28,110 bases of DNA from Actinomycetes bacterium. GTDB taxonomy: Bacteria > Actinomycetota > Acidimicrobiia > Acidimicrobiales > CADCSY01. The translations under genes were made by a program, and so were the position numbers. The first letter of the stretch is position 1. The number at the start of each line of letters is the position of its first letter. The notes under the pieces are model-generated. The model was not told the origin of the DNA and did no database searches. It worked only from the letters and a program-made list of their open reading frames with translations. Positions 8,117 through 15,964 of the stretch are shown here, one piece after another. The stretch lies in contig JAODBP010000105.1 in assembly GCA_025464025.1 (NCBI GenBank), positions 1 through 28,110 of the forward strand, given 5' to 3'.

Positions 8117-9283
8117 CTAGGGCCGGCGCAGGATCGTCCCGGTGCGGCTGGCGGTCACCAGGGCCACCTGCGGATCGTCGAGCTGGTTGACGGCCTCGCC
8201 CCGGAGCTGGCGCACGGCCTCGGTCGTGAGGTTCAACCCGTGGATGTAGCCCTCACCGATCAGCCCGCCGTTGGTGTTGCACGGCAGCGACCCCTGCAGC
8301 CCGAGGTTGCCCTCGGCCACGAAGTCCTTGGCCTCGCCGAAGCCGCAGAAGCCGAGGGCTTCGAGCTGCATGAGGAGGATCGGGCTGAAGGCGTCGTAGA
8401 TCATGGCCACGTCGATGTCGGCCCGGTCGATCCCGGAGCCCTCGAACAGGCGAGCGGCGAGGGCGACCGAGCCGTCCATGATCGACAGGTCCGGCCGGTA
8501 GTGGTCGCTGGCGATCTCCTGCTCGAAGAGGCCGGCACCGGCCGCGGTCTCGATCACGACGGGCGCCCGGGTGTCAGCGGCGCGATCGGTGGCCGTCACC
8601 ACCAGGGCGACGGCACCATCGGTCTCCTGGCAGCAGTCGAACAGGCGGATGCAGGGCTCGGCGATCCAACGCGACGCCTGGTGGTCGGCGAGCTCGATCG
8701 GCTGCCCGTAGAAGTGGGCGTTGGGGTTCGTCGCGGCATGCTCGCGCAGCTGGACGACGGCGCGCCCGAAGTCGGCGCTCGTCACCCCGAAGCGGTGCAT
8801 GTAGCGGGTGGCGTTGAGCGCCATCCACGACGCCGGCGTGAGCACGCCGAAGGGCGTGCACCACTGCATGGCCGTCGAGCCGGAGTGCGACGACGTCGCC
8901 CGGCGGGTGGTCGTGGCCGCCCCGAACCGATCGCCCGAGCGGGCCCGCAGCGCCCGGTAGGCGACGACCACGTCGGCCGCGCCCGAGGCGACCGCAGCCG
9001 CGGCGTGCAGGAGCACGCCCTGCGAACCGCCACCGCCGTAGGGCACCCGGCTCGACCACCCGACCTCCGGGATCCCGACGGTCCGCACGAGCTCGGTCTC
9101 CTCGACCGGGTCGATCGTGTAGCTGACGAGCCCGTCGACGTCGGCCGGCACGAGCCCGGCGTCGGCCAGGGCGGCGAGGATCGCCTCGGTCGCGAGCTGC
9201 GTCTCGCTCCGCCCGGCGTCCTTGGAGAACTCGGTCTGGCCGGCGCCGACGATCGCCGCCGCAGCGCGGAGCCCGCGGCTCAC
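8117..9283 (-). CDS. Thiolase-fold lipid-transfer protein, Ltp2-like aldolase
   Basis: The 388-residue thiolase-superfamily protein lacks the usual nucleophilic Cys: the region around 81-90 reads PYGGGGSQGV. In its place it has the two tyrosines expected for steroid side-chain retro-aldolases of the Ltp2 type: Tyr296 in MIYDAFSP and Tyr346 in LIGEGYIHG. The end of the protein keeps the thiolase EAVRQLRGEA segment. Ltp2 enzymes work with a DUF35 partner to split a beta-hydroxyacyl-CoA into a ketone and a short acyl-CoA. That partner is encoded directly upstream: GTG (9281-9283) overlaps the DUF35 stop as GTGA. Family and partner are well supported; the actual substrate (steroid, isoprenoid or other) is inferred. 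Confidence 0.85.
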   Translation of the reverse strand: MSRGLRAAAAIVGAGQTEFSKDAGRSETQLATEAILAALADAGLVPADVDGLVSYTIDPVEETELVRTVGIPEVGWSSRVPYGGGGSQGVLLHAAAAVASGAADVVVAYRALRARSGDRFGAATTTRRATSSHSGSTAMQWCTPFGVLTPASWMALNATRYMHRFGVTSADFGRAVVQLREHAATNPNAHFYGQPIELADHQASRWIAEPCIRLFDCCQETDGAVALVVTATDRAADTRAPVVIETAAGAGLFEQEIASDHYRPDLSIMDGSVALAARLFEGSGIDRADIDVAMIYDAFSPILLMQLEALGFCGFGEAKDFVAEGNLGLQGSLPCNTNGGLIGEGYIHGLNLTTEAVRQLRGEAVNQLDDPQVALVTASRTGTILRRP

Positions 9284-9681
9284 GACGCCCCCTCCGCCGG
9301 CACGAACACCGGGACGGCCAGATCGTCGGCGGTGGGCTCGAACGAGACGCGGACCGCCATGCCGATCCGGACGTCGGCCGGCTCGACGCCGACCAGGTTC
9401 GACACGATCCTCGGCCCTTCGTCGAGGTCGACCAGCACGGCGACCAGCGGATAGGTGAACTGCGGGCTGCGGGGGTGGTGCAGCACGGCGTAGCTGTAGA
9501 TGGTGCCCGTCCCGGCCAGGTCGACCACCTCCTGCTCGACGGCGTGGCACTCGGGGCAGGCCGGCCGGGGCGGGTGGTGCAGCCGGCCGCAGGCCCCGCA
9601 CCGCTGGGCCACGAGCCGGCCTTGGGCCGCCGCGTCCCAGAAGGCGTGGTTGTCCTCGGTCAACACCGGTGCCGGCCGCAT
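9280..9681 (-). CDS. DUF35 zinc-ribbon/OB-fold partner of the thiolase-fold enzyme
   Basis: The 133-residue protein has a rubredoxin-like zinc ribbon with Cys28/Cys31 (CGAC) and Cys42/Cys45 (CPEC), then an OB-fold (about 55-130) with GTIYSYAVLHHP and VLVDLDEGPRIVSNLVG. DUF35 proteins form complexes with thiolase-fold lipid-transfer proteins and shape their acyl-CoA site. The ATG at 9679-9681 is chosen over a GTG two codons earlier because GGGGGAGGG lies at proper distance. It is the first gene of the operon running left to the TetR pair. It is a stand-alone DUF35; in some steroid systems this domain is fused to a MaoC-type hydratase, which is not seen here. Confidence 0.88.
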   Translation of the reverse strand: MRPAPVLTEDNHAFWDAAAQGRLVAQRCGACGRLHHPPRPACPECHAVEQEVVDLAGTGTIYSYAVLHHPRSPQFTYPLVAVLVDLDEGPRIVSNLVGVEPADVRIGMAVRVSFEPTADDLAVPVFVPAEGAS

Positions 9682-9707
9682 GACCACCCTCCCCCTGGAG
9701 CATCGCA

Positions 9708-9748
9708 GGATTTGTATATTGTCTTCACTACATCGTAGTTGCTACGTT
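9708..9748. promoter_or_regulatory. AT-rich divergent promoter region with overlapping palindromes
   Basis: This AT-rich island lies between the minus-strand DUF35 operon and the plus-strand binding-protein gene. ACTAC-ATC-GTAGT (9727-9739) is a perfect inverted repeat with a 3-base spacer, and GTAG-TTG-CTAC (9735-9745) overlaps it. TATACA-like sequence on the minus strand and a TTGTCT (9719-9724) plus TACGTT (9743-9748) pair on the plus strand could be promoter boxes; these are weak. GGATTTGTAT at 9708 faintly recalls the shared block at 18082. The remaining DNA to 9837 shows only a leader with a ribosome-binding site. Confidence 0.45.
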
Positions 9749-9837
9749 GCAAGTGCTCAAGAGACCTCCATGGCCTCGAGCCGGCCAGCCCCCCGCAGCC
9801 GTGCAGCACCTCACACCGACCCCGGGGGGAACCGAAC

Positions 9838-11286
9838 TTGTTGAAGCGCCTGCTCCTGCTCATCACTGCCGTCGCATCGATCGGCGTGGTCTCGGTCAGC
9901 GGGGTGGACGGCGCCGCGGCCCAGGCCGCCACGCCGTTCGACTCACCGACCACCTTCTGCACGCCGTCGACCGCACCGGCCGGCCCGCGCAACTCGAGCA
10001 CGCCGGGCGTGACGCCCGGCTCGATCACCATCGCCGACCAGTCGCTCGACACGGTCGCGCTCAAGCGGGTCGTCGGCCGGGACAGCCCGCCCTACCACGC
10101 CTTCTACCAGGCCCTCTGGGACGAGGTGAACCGCTGCGGCGGCATCAACGGGCGAAAGGTCATCCTCAAGAACGTCCCCTACAACGCCCTCGCCGTCGAC
10201 CAGGCCGGTCACCAACAGGCCCAATGCCTCCGGATCGCCGAGGACGTCAAGGCCCTCCTCGTCAGCGGGATCACGTCGAACGCCACGGCGCGGTGCACCT
10301 CGATCCTGCACAAGACCATCCAGCTCGCCCCGCAGGCCGCCGGCGTCACCGCCCGAGACTTCACCGACAGCGCCGGCCGGATCCTCAGCGTCTACCCCGC
10401 TGCTGACCGGCTGAGCGGCGCGTTCATCGATGACGGCATCGCCGAAGGGGCGTTCAAGAACCGCAAGGTCGGCGTGCTCGGCAGCGCCACCCTGGCCACG
10501 GTCGCCGGTGACCTCCAGCGCCAGTACGTCGACGTCTTCAAGGCCAAGGGCGTCGACGCCACGCTCGAGGTCCTCCCCTGCACCGGCACCAACTGCACGG
10601 CCGGGATCGGCAACGCCATCCGGCGGTTCAAGGCGGCCGAGATCGACGTGCTCGTCCTCAGCCAGTTCATGACGAGCCAGAACGTCGGCCAGGTCATCCG
10701 CGAGATGCGGACCCAGGGGCTGAACGTCCGCATCACCGGCCCGTACAACGGCTCGGTCATGGCCGACGTGACGCTGTCGACCACCGCATCGGCCGCAGGG
10801 TCCGACGGCCTCGCCTTCGCCAACCGGATCGGGTGGACCGCGGTCGGGCCCGAGCTCGTCGGCCAGTGGCGGGACGGCCGGATCAAGGAGACGCCGTTCT
10901 CCCGGATGTGCCTCAACCTGCTGGCCAAGGCGACCGGCATCGCCCCCATCCAGTACGCCGAGGGGAGCATCATCACGGCGTACTGGGGCGCCGGCACCAA
11001 CATCTGCGCCGAGGTGCGCGCCGTGGCCCGGGCGATCTACAGCCTGGGCAACAACGTCACGACGGCCAGGGTGGCCAAGGCGCTCGCCGTCGTGAAGCTC
11101 GACCGCAAGGACACCGGTCCGATCCCGAACGAGAAGGCGTTCTTCTCCGGCACGGACGTCTCCCCCGACCGGGTCACGACCCTCCGGTACAACTTCCCCT
11201 GCCCGCTGCCGAAGCCGTCGATCTCGACGTCCGGCTGCTTCATGCCGGTCGACCTGCCGCCCCGGTACCGGACCGTGCGCGGCTGA
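9838..11286 (+). CDS. Exported substrate-binding protein, branched-chain-amino-acid type (Peripla_BP_6)
   Basis: The 482-residue protein starts with TTG at 9838, placed 7 bases after GGGGGGA. Residues 1-30 form a Sec signal peptide (LLKRLLLL core, cut after AQA). The mature protein is a periplasmic-binding fold: the GSITIADQS entry strand, ALWDEVNRCGGINGRKV (the NxxGGINGR signature of LivJ-like proteins), then VGVLGSATLA and the second lobe with YAEGSIITAYWGA. These proteins deliver ligands to ABC importers. There is no lipobox, and no permease or ATPase gene is near, which is unusual for an importer. Several Cys residues (CTGTNC, CPLPK..SGCF) suggest disulfides. A stem-loop follows directly. 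It may bind a hydrophobic pathway substrate; that is inference. Confidence 0.82.
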   Translation: MLKRLLLLITAVASIGVVSVSGVDGAAAQAATPFDSPTTFCTPSTAPAGPRNSSTPGVTPGSITIADQSLDTVALKRVVGRDSPPYHAFYQALWDEVNRCGGINGRKVILKNVPYNALAVDQAGHQQAQCLRIAEDVKALLVSGITSNATARCTSILHKTIQLAPQAAGVTARDFTDSAGRILSVYPAADRLSGAFIDDGIAEGAFKNRKVGVLGSATLATVAGDLQRQYVDVFKAKGVDATLEVLPCTGTNCTAGIGNAIRRFKAAEIDVLVLSQFMTSQNVGQVIREMRTQGLNVRITGPYNGSVMADVTLSTTASAAGSDGLAFANRIGWTAVGPELVGQWRDGRIKETPFSRMCLNLLAKATGIAPIQYAEGSIITAYWGAGTNICAEVRAVARAIYSLGNNVTTARVAKALAVVKLDRKDTGPIPNEKAFFSGTDVSPDRVTTLRYNFPCPLPKPSISTSGCFMPVDLPPRYRTVRG

Positions 11287-11292
11287 CGATCC

Positions 11293-11341
11293 GTTCTGGT
11301 CACGCTGGCTCTCGCTTCCCCGGAGCCAGCGTGACTAGAAC
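11293..11341. terminator. Bidirectional stem-loop between convergent genes
   Basis: A 19-base arm at 11293-11311 (GTTCTGGTCACGCTGGCTC) pairs with 11323-11341 with one mismatch, around an 11-base loop. It starts 7 bases after the binding-protein stop and its right arm contains the TAG stop (11335-11337) of the minus-strand amidohydrolase. No U-tract follows, as is common for actinobacterial terminators. Confidence 0.8.
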
Positions 11342-12594
11342 GCGTTGGGGTCGCGCTGGACGGACTCCGGGACCGGGAAGTCGTACAGCTCGCTGGCGTT
11401 CCGCCACGTGATGCGCTCGATGTCGTCGGCCGGCAGGCCGCCGATCTCACGCTCGATGACGGCCTGGGTGTTGGGCCAGGTCGAGTCGCAGTGCGGGTAG
11501 TCCTGCTCGAGGAGGATGTTCTCGACGCCGATGCGCTCGCGCTGGACGAACGACGACGGGTCCTCGATGGCGCAGAACCAGAAGTTCCGCTTCATCACCT
11601 CGGCCGGCGTCAGCGAGTCGGTCCACGTGCCGTACATGTCGTGGTAGCTGCGCATGTGGTCGAGGCGGTCGAGCAGGCCGGCGACCCAGCCGATGCCGCC
11701 CTCGGAGAGGCAGATCTTCAGGTCGGGGTGCTTCACCGGGTACAGCGAGTAGAGCCAGTCGACGGCGGCGAACATGGCGTAGCCGAAGAACAGCACGCCG
11801 GTGACGTCGGGCGGGGCGTCGTCGGTCGTGGCGGGTGACGCGCCGGCCGAGCCGATGTGCAGGTTGATGACCGTGCCCGTCTCGGCGCAGGCCTGGATGA
11901 ACGGGTCCCAGTGGCCGGAGTGGATCGTCGGCAGGCCGTGGCCGGCCGGCGACTCGGGGAACGTGACCGCCTTGAAGCCGCGCTCGGCGTTCTCCCGGAT
12001 CATGTCGGCGCCGACCTGCGGGTCGAGCAGCCACGGCACCTGGCACGGGATGATCCGCTCGGGCGCCGCCGCGGCCCAGCTCTCGAGGTGCCAGTCGTTC
12101 CAGGCCCGGGTCGTGGCCATGGCCAGCTCGGGGTCCTTGGTGGTGAGCTGGAGGCGCTGGCCGGCGAAGCCCGGGAGGAACGACGGGAAGTTCAGCGACC
12201 CGTAGATGCCGTTGAGGTCCATGTCCTCGAGCCGGGCCTTGATGTCCCAGGCACCTCGGCGCATGTGCTCGAACCGCACCGGCTCGAACGAGAACTCCTC
12301 GACCGGCCGGCCGACCACGGCGTTGAAGCCGATGTTCGGCAGCTCCTCGCCGTCGTAGACCCACGTCTGGCTGCCGTCGTCCCTCTCGACGACGCGCGGG
12401 CCCCGGTCGCCGAACCTCTTCGGCAGCCGGCCCTCGAACGTGTCGATGGGCTCGACGATGTGGTCGTCGACCGAGATCACCGTGTACTTGCGGTCGCGCC
12501 GCTCGGGCTCGGGCAGGAACGTGATCGTCCGCTCGTCGCCCGTCTTGGCCGTGGTGAAGCTCAGGTCGGACTGCAGGTCCTCGAGCGATCTCAT
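11335..12594 (-). CDS. Amidohydrolase 2 family metal-dependent hydrolase
   Basis: The 419-residue TIM-barrel hydrolase shows ISVDDHIVEP (DxH metal motif) near residue 50, NLHIGSAGASPA in the middle, the LSEGGIGW stretch, and EQDYPHCDSTWPN with the final Asp ligand. It is a paralogue of the 3196 protein but longer at the N-terminus (the RSLEDLQSDLSF region). The ATG at 12592-12594 is preferred; an in-frame GTG about 12 codons upstream is possible because the ribosome-binding site is weak. It follows the class II aldolase by 76 bases, a region holding only a GAGCGCTC palindrome and the short direct repeat GCTCGCA. Family members hydrolyse or decarboxylate ring-cleavage products, among others; the reaction here is unknown. 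Confidence 0.85.
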   Translation of the reverse strand: MRSLEDLQSDLSFTTAKTGDERTITFLPEPERRDRKYTVISVDDHIVEPIDTFEGRLPKRFGDRGPRVVERDDGSQTWVYDGEELPNIGFNAVVGRPVEEFSFEPVRFEHMRRGAWDIKARLEDMDLNGIYGSLNFPSFLPGFAGQRLQLTTKDPELAMATTRAWNDWHLESWAAAAPERIIPCQVPWLLDPQVGADMIRENAERGFKAVTFPESPAGHGLPTIHSGHWDPFIQACAETGTVINLHIGSAGASPATTDDAPPDVTGVLFFGYAMFAAVDWLYSLYPVKHPDLKICLSEGGIGWVAGLLDRLDHMRSYHDMYGTWTDSLTPAEVMKRNFWFCAIEDPSSFVQRERIGVENILLEQDYPHCDSTWPNTQAVIEREIGGLPADDIERITWRNASELYDFPVPESVQRDPNAF

Positions 12595-12670
12595 CAGCTC
12601 TGGCGTCCTCTCACGTCGGTGCCGCCGCACAGGCGACCACTGTCCTGATGGAGCGCTCGCAAGCTCGCAC

Positions 12671-13438
12671 TCAACACAGCACCTCCGGCTCGTCCTTGAT
12701 CAGCAGGCGGGTGGCTCCCGCCCAGTACACGTCGACGGCCCGCTCGAGGAACGACTGCTTGATGCCCTTCACCGCACCGGCCGGCATCTGGAGCGGGTCC
12801 TTCCCCATGAGCAGCACGTCGTAGGCCGAGCGGCAGACCCGGTCGAGCGACGCCGCCCGGTACATCGCTTCGGCCACGGTCGCGCCGGTGACGATCACGC
12901 CGTGGTTGGCCAGGATGGCGACCGGCGCGCCGCCGATGGCGTCGGCCAGCTCGGCGCCGAGCAGGGGGGAGTCGACCTCGCCGCCGTACTCCTCGACCAA
13001 GACCAGGTCGTCGTAGAAGATCGCCCCGGTCTGGTTCGCCAGGATGGGCAGGATCCCCACGGCCGACAGCACGGTCGCCCAGTACGGGTGGTTGTGGATC
13101 ACGACCCGGGCGTCGGGCCGCTTGCGATGGAGCTCGGTATGGATGTGGATCGCCGGCGTGACGTCCCACTTCCCGCCGACCACCTGCGCGTCCATGTCGA
13201 CCTCGCAGACGTCGGACGCCGTGATCTCCCGCCACCACAGGCCCCACGGGTTCACGAGCAGGTTGTCCTGCCCCGGCCGCTGCCACGTGATGTGGCCGGC
13301 GAGGTTCTCGCAGAACCCGTCGATGGCCAGGATCCGGAAGGCGCAGGCGAGCTGCTGCTCGTCGGTCAGCTCCGGCGCCGGCGGCGTGATGCGGGGCGCC
13401 CAGACGCCCAACCCACCTTGACGTTCACCATCCCCCAT
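12671..13438 (-). CDS. Class II aldolase/adducin family protein
   Basis: The 255-residue protein has the zinc-binding fold of L-fuculose-phosphate aldolase relatives. Visible are NLAGHITW (45-52), TELH with the candidate acid/base Glu102, the zinc pair His115/His117 in VIHNHPYW, and the third zinc ligand His179 in ILANHGVIV. The metal site is therefore complete. The family splits or joins C-C bonds next to a carbonyl, or decarboxylates. ATG at 13438 lies 11 bases after the stop of the upstream amidohydrolase-like gene, so the two are cotranscribed; the ribosome-binding site is weak. A sugar phosphate substrate is not implied; a role beside the two amidohydrolases in cleaving pathway intermediates is inferred. 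Confidence 0.85.
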   Translation of the reverse strand: MGDGERQGGLGVWAPRITPPAPELTDEQQLACAFRILAIDGFCENLAGHITWQRPGQDNLLVNPWGLWWREITASDVCEVDMDAQVVGGKWDVTPAIHIHTELHRKRPDARVVIHNHPYWATVLSAVGILPILANQTGAIFYDDLVLVEEYGGEVDSPLLGAELADAIGGAPVAILANHGVIVTGATVAEAMYRAASLDRVCRSAYDVLLMGKDPLQMPAGAVKGIKQSFLERAVDVYWAGATRLLIKDEPEVLC

Positions 13439-13449
13439 GCCCGTCAAGC

Positions 13450-14331
13450 CTAGGAGCGGGCCGGGATCTTGAACACGCGCAGGGCGTTCTCCCGGAGGAA
13501 CTTGGGCCACACGTCGTCGTTGAACGGCACGTTCGGCATGTCCTTGAACTGGCGCTCGAGCGACAGGCCGGCCGGGAAGTAGCCGCAGTACATGATCTTC
13601 TCCGAGCCCCGGGTGTTGGCGAAGTTGATGATGTCCTTCGGGTAGTGCTTCGGGGCGAAGGCGCTCGTCATGTAGTGCAGGCCCGGCCACTTGAGCATGA
13701 GCTTCACGGCCAGGGCGGTCCACGGCTCGCCGCCGTGCATCATCACCATCGTGAGGTCGGGGAAGTCGTAGAGCACCTCGTCGAAGTGCTCGACGTGCTG
13801 GGGCCAGCTCGGCATCCGGGGGCCGACGATGCCGCCGTTGATGCACATCGGGATGTCGAGCTCCACGCACTTCATGTAGATCGGGTAGAGCTTCTTGTCG
13901 TTCACGGCCGCCTGGGGCACCAGGCCGGACGGGAAGATCATGGCGGAGACGATGTCGTGCTCGGCCTTGGCCGCCTCCATCTTCCGCAGGGCGTCGATGC
14001 CCTCGTGGGGGTTCACGCTCATGCTCAGGTAGAACCGGTCGGGGTAGCGCTTCTTGGCCTCGATGCCGTTGGGCGACAGGCCCGTCTTGCAGATGTCGAT
14101 GTTGAAGGCGTCCATCTTCTCGACGATCCACTCGACCGGGTCGGTGTCCGGGTCGACGACGTCGGGGACGTCCTTGAACATGTACTGGGCCGGGAACTCC
14201 ATCTCCTCGAGGCTCTGGCGATCCTTGAGGTTGGCCTTGAAGAAGTCGTACGCGCCCTTCTTCTGCTCGATGCTCGTGTACGGGAACCCGATGCCCAGGT
14301 CCACGATCCCGATGTCGGTCGGCATGCCCAT
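13450..14331 (-). CDS. Amidohydrolase 2-like protein with degenerate metal site
   Basis: The 293-residue protein has the amidohydrolase_2 fold (FYLSMSVNPHEG, IPMCINGGIVGPRMPSWPQH, then LTMVMMHGGEPW), yet the ligand positions differ from its two neighbours. The N-terminal DxH is GIVDLGIGFP, the mid-barrel His region reads CINGG, and the terminal Asp segment reads MYCGYFPAG. The HGG histidine remains. It may be a metal-free homologue, a different hydrolase subgroup, or a binding protein. The ATG at 14331 has GGGGGAG about 10 bases upstream. It is first in the operon with the aldolase and amidohydrolase, and is divergent from the F420-type gene. Confidence 0.75.
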   Translation of the reverse strand: MGMPTDIGIVDLGIGFPYTSIEQKKGAYDFFKANLKDRQSLEEMEFPAQYMFKDVPDVVDPDTDPVEWIVEKMDAFNIDICKTGLSPNGIEAKKRYPDRFYLSMSVNPHEGIDALRKMEAAKAEHDIVSAMIFPSGLVPQAAVNDKKLYPIYMKCVELDIPMCINGGIVGPRMPSWPQHVEHFDEVLYDFPDLTMVMMHGGEPWTALAVKLMLKWPGLHYMTSAFAPKHYPKDIINFANTRGSEKIMYCGYFPAGLSLERQFKDMPNVPFNDDVWPKFLRENALRVFKIPARS

Positions 14332-14370
14332 GTGTTGTTGACTCCCCCGTCGCTGTCGCTCCGATCATGC

Positions 14371-14389
14371 CTGACGTAGCGTCAGTCGC
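14371..14389 (+). promoter_or_regulatory. Palindromic operator overlapping a leaderless promoter
   Basis: CTGACG-TAG-CGTCAG (14371-14385) is a perfect inverted repeat with 6-base arms and a 3-base spacer, the same geometry as the operator at 3166. Within it TAGCGT (14377-14382) fits a TANNNT -10 box that ends 7 bases before the GTG start at 14390. This would give a leaderless mRNA, in line with the absence of any ribosome-binding site there. Confidence 0.55.
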
Positions 14390-14821
14390 GTGCACCCGGC
14401 CGTCGAGTCGTTCTTCGCCAAGGGCCTCGGCCTCCACCAGTGGCTCTACGTCAAGAGCGACGGGCGCATCGGCCGAAGCCTGAACGGTCGCCCCATGCTC
14501 CTGCTCCGCACCGTGGGAGCGAAGACGGGCATCGAGCGGACCAACGCGCTGCTCTACGTGCCGACCGGCGACGCCTTCACGGTGATCGCCTCGACCGGCG
14601 GCGGGCCCAAGCACCCCGGCTGGTACCACAACCTCCTGGCCCAGCCCGACGTCGACGTGCAGGTCGGGCGGGAGCACGTCCCGGTCCGCGCCCGGGTCGC
14701 CGAGGGCGAGGAGCGCGAGCGCCTCTGGGCCGAGGCCAACCGCATCAACAAGGGCGGCTACGACGGCTACCAGCTGAAGACCAGCCGCCGCATCCCCGTC
14801 GTCGTCCTCGACCGCCGCTAG
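14390..14821 (+). CDS. Deazaflavin (F420)-dependent nitroreductase family protein
   Basis: The 143-residue protein belongs to the DDN/FDR split-barrel family of F420H2-dependent reductases. Family hallmarks seen are LLRTVGAKTGIERTNALLYV, given in part as VGAKTGIERTN (cofactor phosphate region), VIASTGGGPKHPGWYHNL with the WYHNL core, and DVDVQVG. Members reduce quinones, nitro compounds or enones such as those of aflatoxins. The GTG at 14390 opens the reading frame without a ribosome-binding site and fits a leaderless transcript. Its TAG shares a CTAG with the opposing membrane-protein gene. Presence of this family implies the organism makes F420, in line with Actinobacteria. Confidence 0.87.
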   Translation: MHPAVESFFAKGLGLHQWLYVKSDGRIGRSLNGRPMLLLRTVGAKTGIERTNALLYVPTGDAFTVIASTGGGPKHPGWYHNLLAQPDVDVQVGREHVPVRARVAEGEERERLWAEANRINKGGYDGYQLKTSRRIPVVVLDRR

Positions 14822-15105
14822 GTCAGCCGGCCCACGAGGCCGACGACGACCGCGACCAGCACGACGCCGCCGAGGCCGCGGCGGAACGGGTTGACGCCCT
14901 TCCACACCTCCTCGCCCGCCCACACGACGAGGGCGGCGGTGCCGACGGCCGAAAGCACGTTGCCCGCCGTGCCGTGCGGGTGGGTGACGACCCGAACGAC
15001 GGTGGCGACGAGGAAGGTCGCCAGCGGGAGGTTCGGCACCTGGATGACGACGATGCGCCCCGTCGTGCGATCGCGGAACAGCCAGTCGACACCACGTCGG
15101 AGCAT
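14818..15105 (-). CDS. Small integral membrane protein, unknown function
   Basis: The 95-residue product starts at the ATG at 15103-15105, preceded by AGAGG at 7 bases. It has three likely membrane segments: roughly residues 26-41 (LPLATFLVATVVRVV), 48-64 (NVLSAVGTAALVVWAG) and 77-93 (GLGGVVLVAVVVGLVG). The N-terminus is basic (MLRRGVDWLFRDR). No conserved family is recognised. It ends tail-to-tail with the F420-type gene, sharing four bases, and is divergent from the broken lipoprotein gene. The 58 bases between those two starts hold no clear repeat. Confidence 0.7.
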   Translation of the reverse strand: MLRRGVDWLFRDRTTGRIVVIQVPNLPLATFLVATVVRVVTHPHGTAGNVLSAVGTAALVVWAGEEVWKGVNPFRRGLGGVVLVAVVVGLVGRLT

Positions 15106-15163
15106 GAGCTGACCTCTACCGCTCCGATGCACTTCCCACCCGCCGCCGGTGCAGCATGGGGTC

Positions 15164-15957
15164 ATGGCGGCCCACCTCCGTCGCACCGCGCTTGCGCTGG
15201 TGCTCGTCCTCACCGCCTGCTCGAGCGCGCACGCCGCCACCAGCGACTCCCCCGAGAGCAGCTGGACCGGCGCCCGCACGACCCGCGATCCGAAGGTCGT
15301 GCTCATCACGTTCGTCGGCGCCGCCCGTACCGCCGCGGCAACCCGTGCACCGCCCGGTACCGCGCCCGGGCCGAGGAGACGGCCACGACGGTCGCGGTGC
15401 GCTTCACCTCCACCGCGCCGAAGGGTGACGGCACCATCACCGCCTGCACGTTGGAGGGCCACTACCGCGGCGTGCGGCTCCGCCTGGCTCGGCCGCTCGG
15501 TGACCGAGCCCTCGTGGACGCGGAGGTCGGCCGGACCCAAGCGGTCTTCGACGGCAGCCGCCTGCTCCGGCCGAGCTGGCGACCGCGCGGGTACCGGGTC
15601 CGCTACGAGTCCGGAGGGATCACGGCGTGGACGCGGACCTGGCGCCGGCCGCTGCCCACGACGGGTCCGACGTACGACCGGTGCGACCCGTCGCGTCCGG
15701 CGATCCAGCTGACCGAAGGCAGCGCACGGACCCTCGTCGGTTGGCGCACCGCCGGGCTCTCCGCCGTGGGCACCCGCCAGGTCCGTGGCACGACCGGCAC
15801 CCTCTACCGCGGCTCGAACGACGTCACCCTCCGCCTGGAGTGGCACGAAGGCGATCGCGGCTTCTCCCTGGCGACGGCCTCGGCGTGCGTCGACGACCGC
15901 CCCATCACCGAGGCGCAGCTCCTCCGGTTCGCCGCCGGCCTCCGGCCCAAGCCGTGA
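15164..15957 (+). pseudogene. Lipoprotein gene interrupted by a one-base frameshift
   Basis: The frame from ATG 15164 begins with a lipoprotein signal peptide, MAAHLRRTALALVLVLTAC (lipobox LTAC), then continues to VVLITFVGA near 15322. There the sensible reading moves to the other frame: PYRRGNPCTARYRARAEET and onward, through FTSTAPKGDGTITACTLEG and RLEWHEGDRGFSLATASAC, to the stop at 15955-15957. The two halves join smoothly if one base is missing between about 15313 and 15325. Read together they give a ~260-residue secreted lipoprotein with no recognised domain; the Cys pairs suggest disulfides. Either a sequencing error in GC-rich DNA or a real inactivating deletion could explain it. An ATG five codons upstream (15149) is an alternative start. 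Confidence 0.7.
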
Positions 15958-15964
15958 ACGACAG

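Noticed and set aside
5381..9454. A very long open frame on the plus strand across the CaiB and thiolase genes
   Set aside because: It is antisense to clear conserved proteins, its translation is low-complexity (E, G, V, R, H-rich) and it has no family motifs. Long empty antisense frames are expected in DNA this GC-rich.
12652..12670. GAGCGCTC palindrome and GCTCGCA direct repeat between the aldolase and amidohydrolase
   Set aside because: Too short and GC-biased to call an operator or terminator with any confidence.
12671..14923. Extension of the class II aldolase frame back to 14923
   Set aside because: The upstream part is Arg/Gly-rich without motifs and overlaps a good amidohydrolase-like gene on the same strand. 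The aldolase start at 13438 fits the family length.
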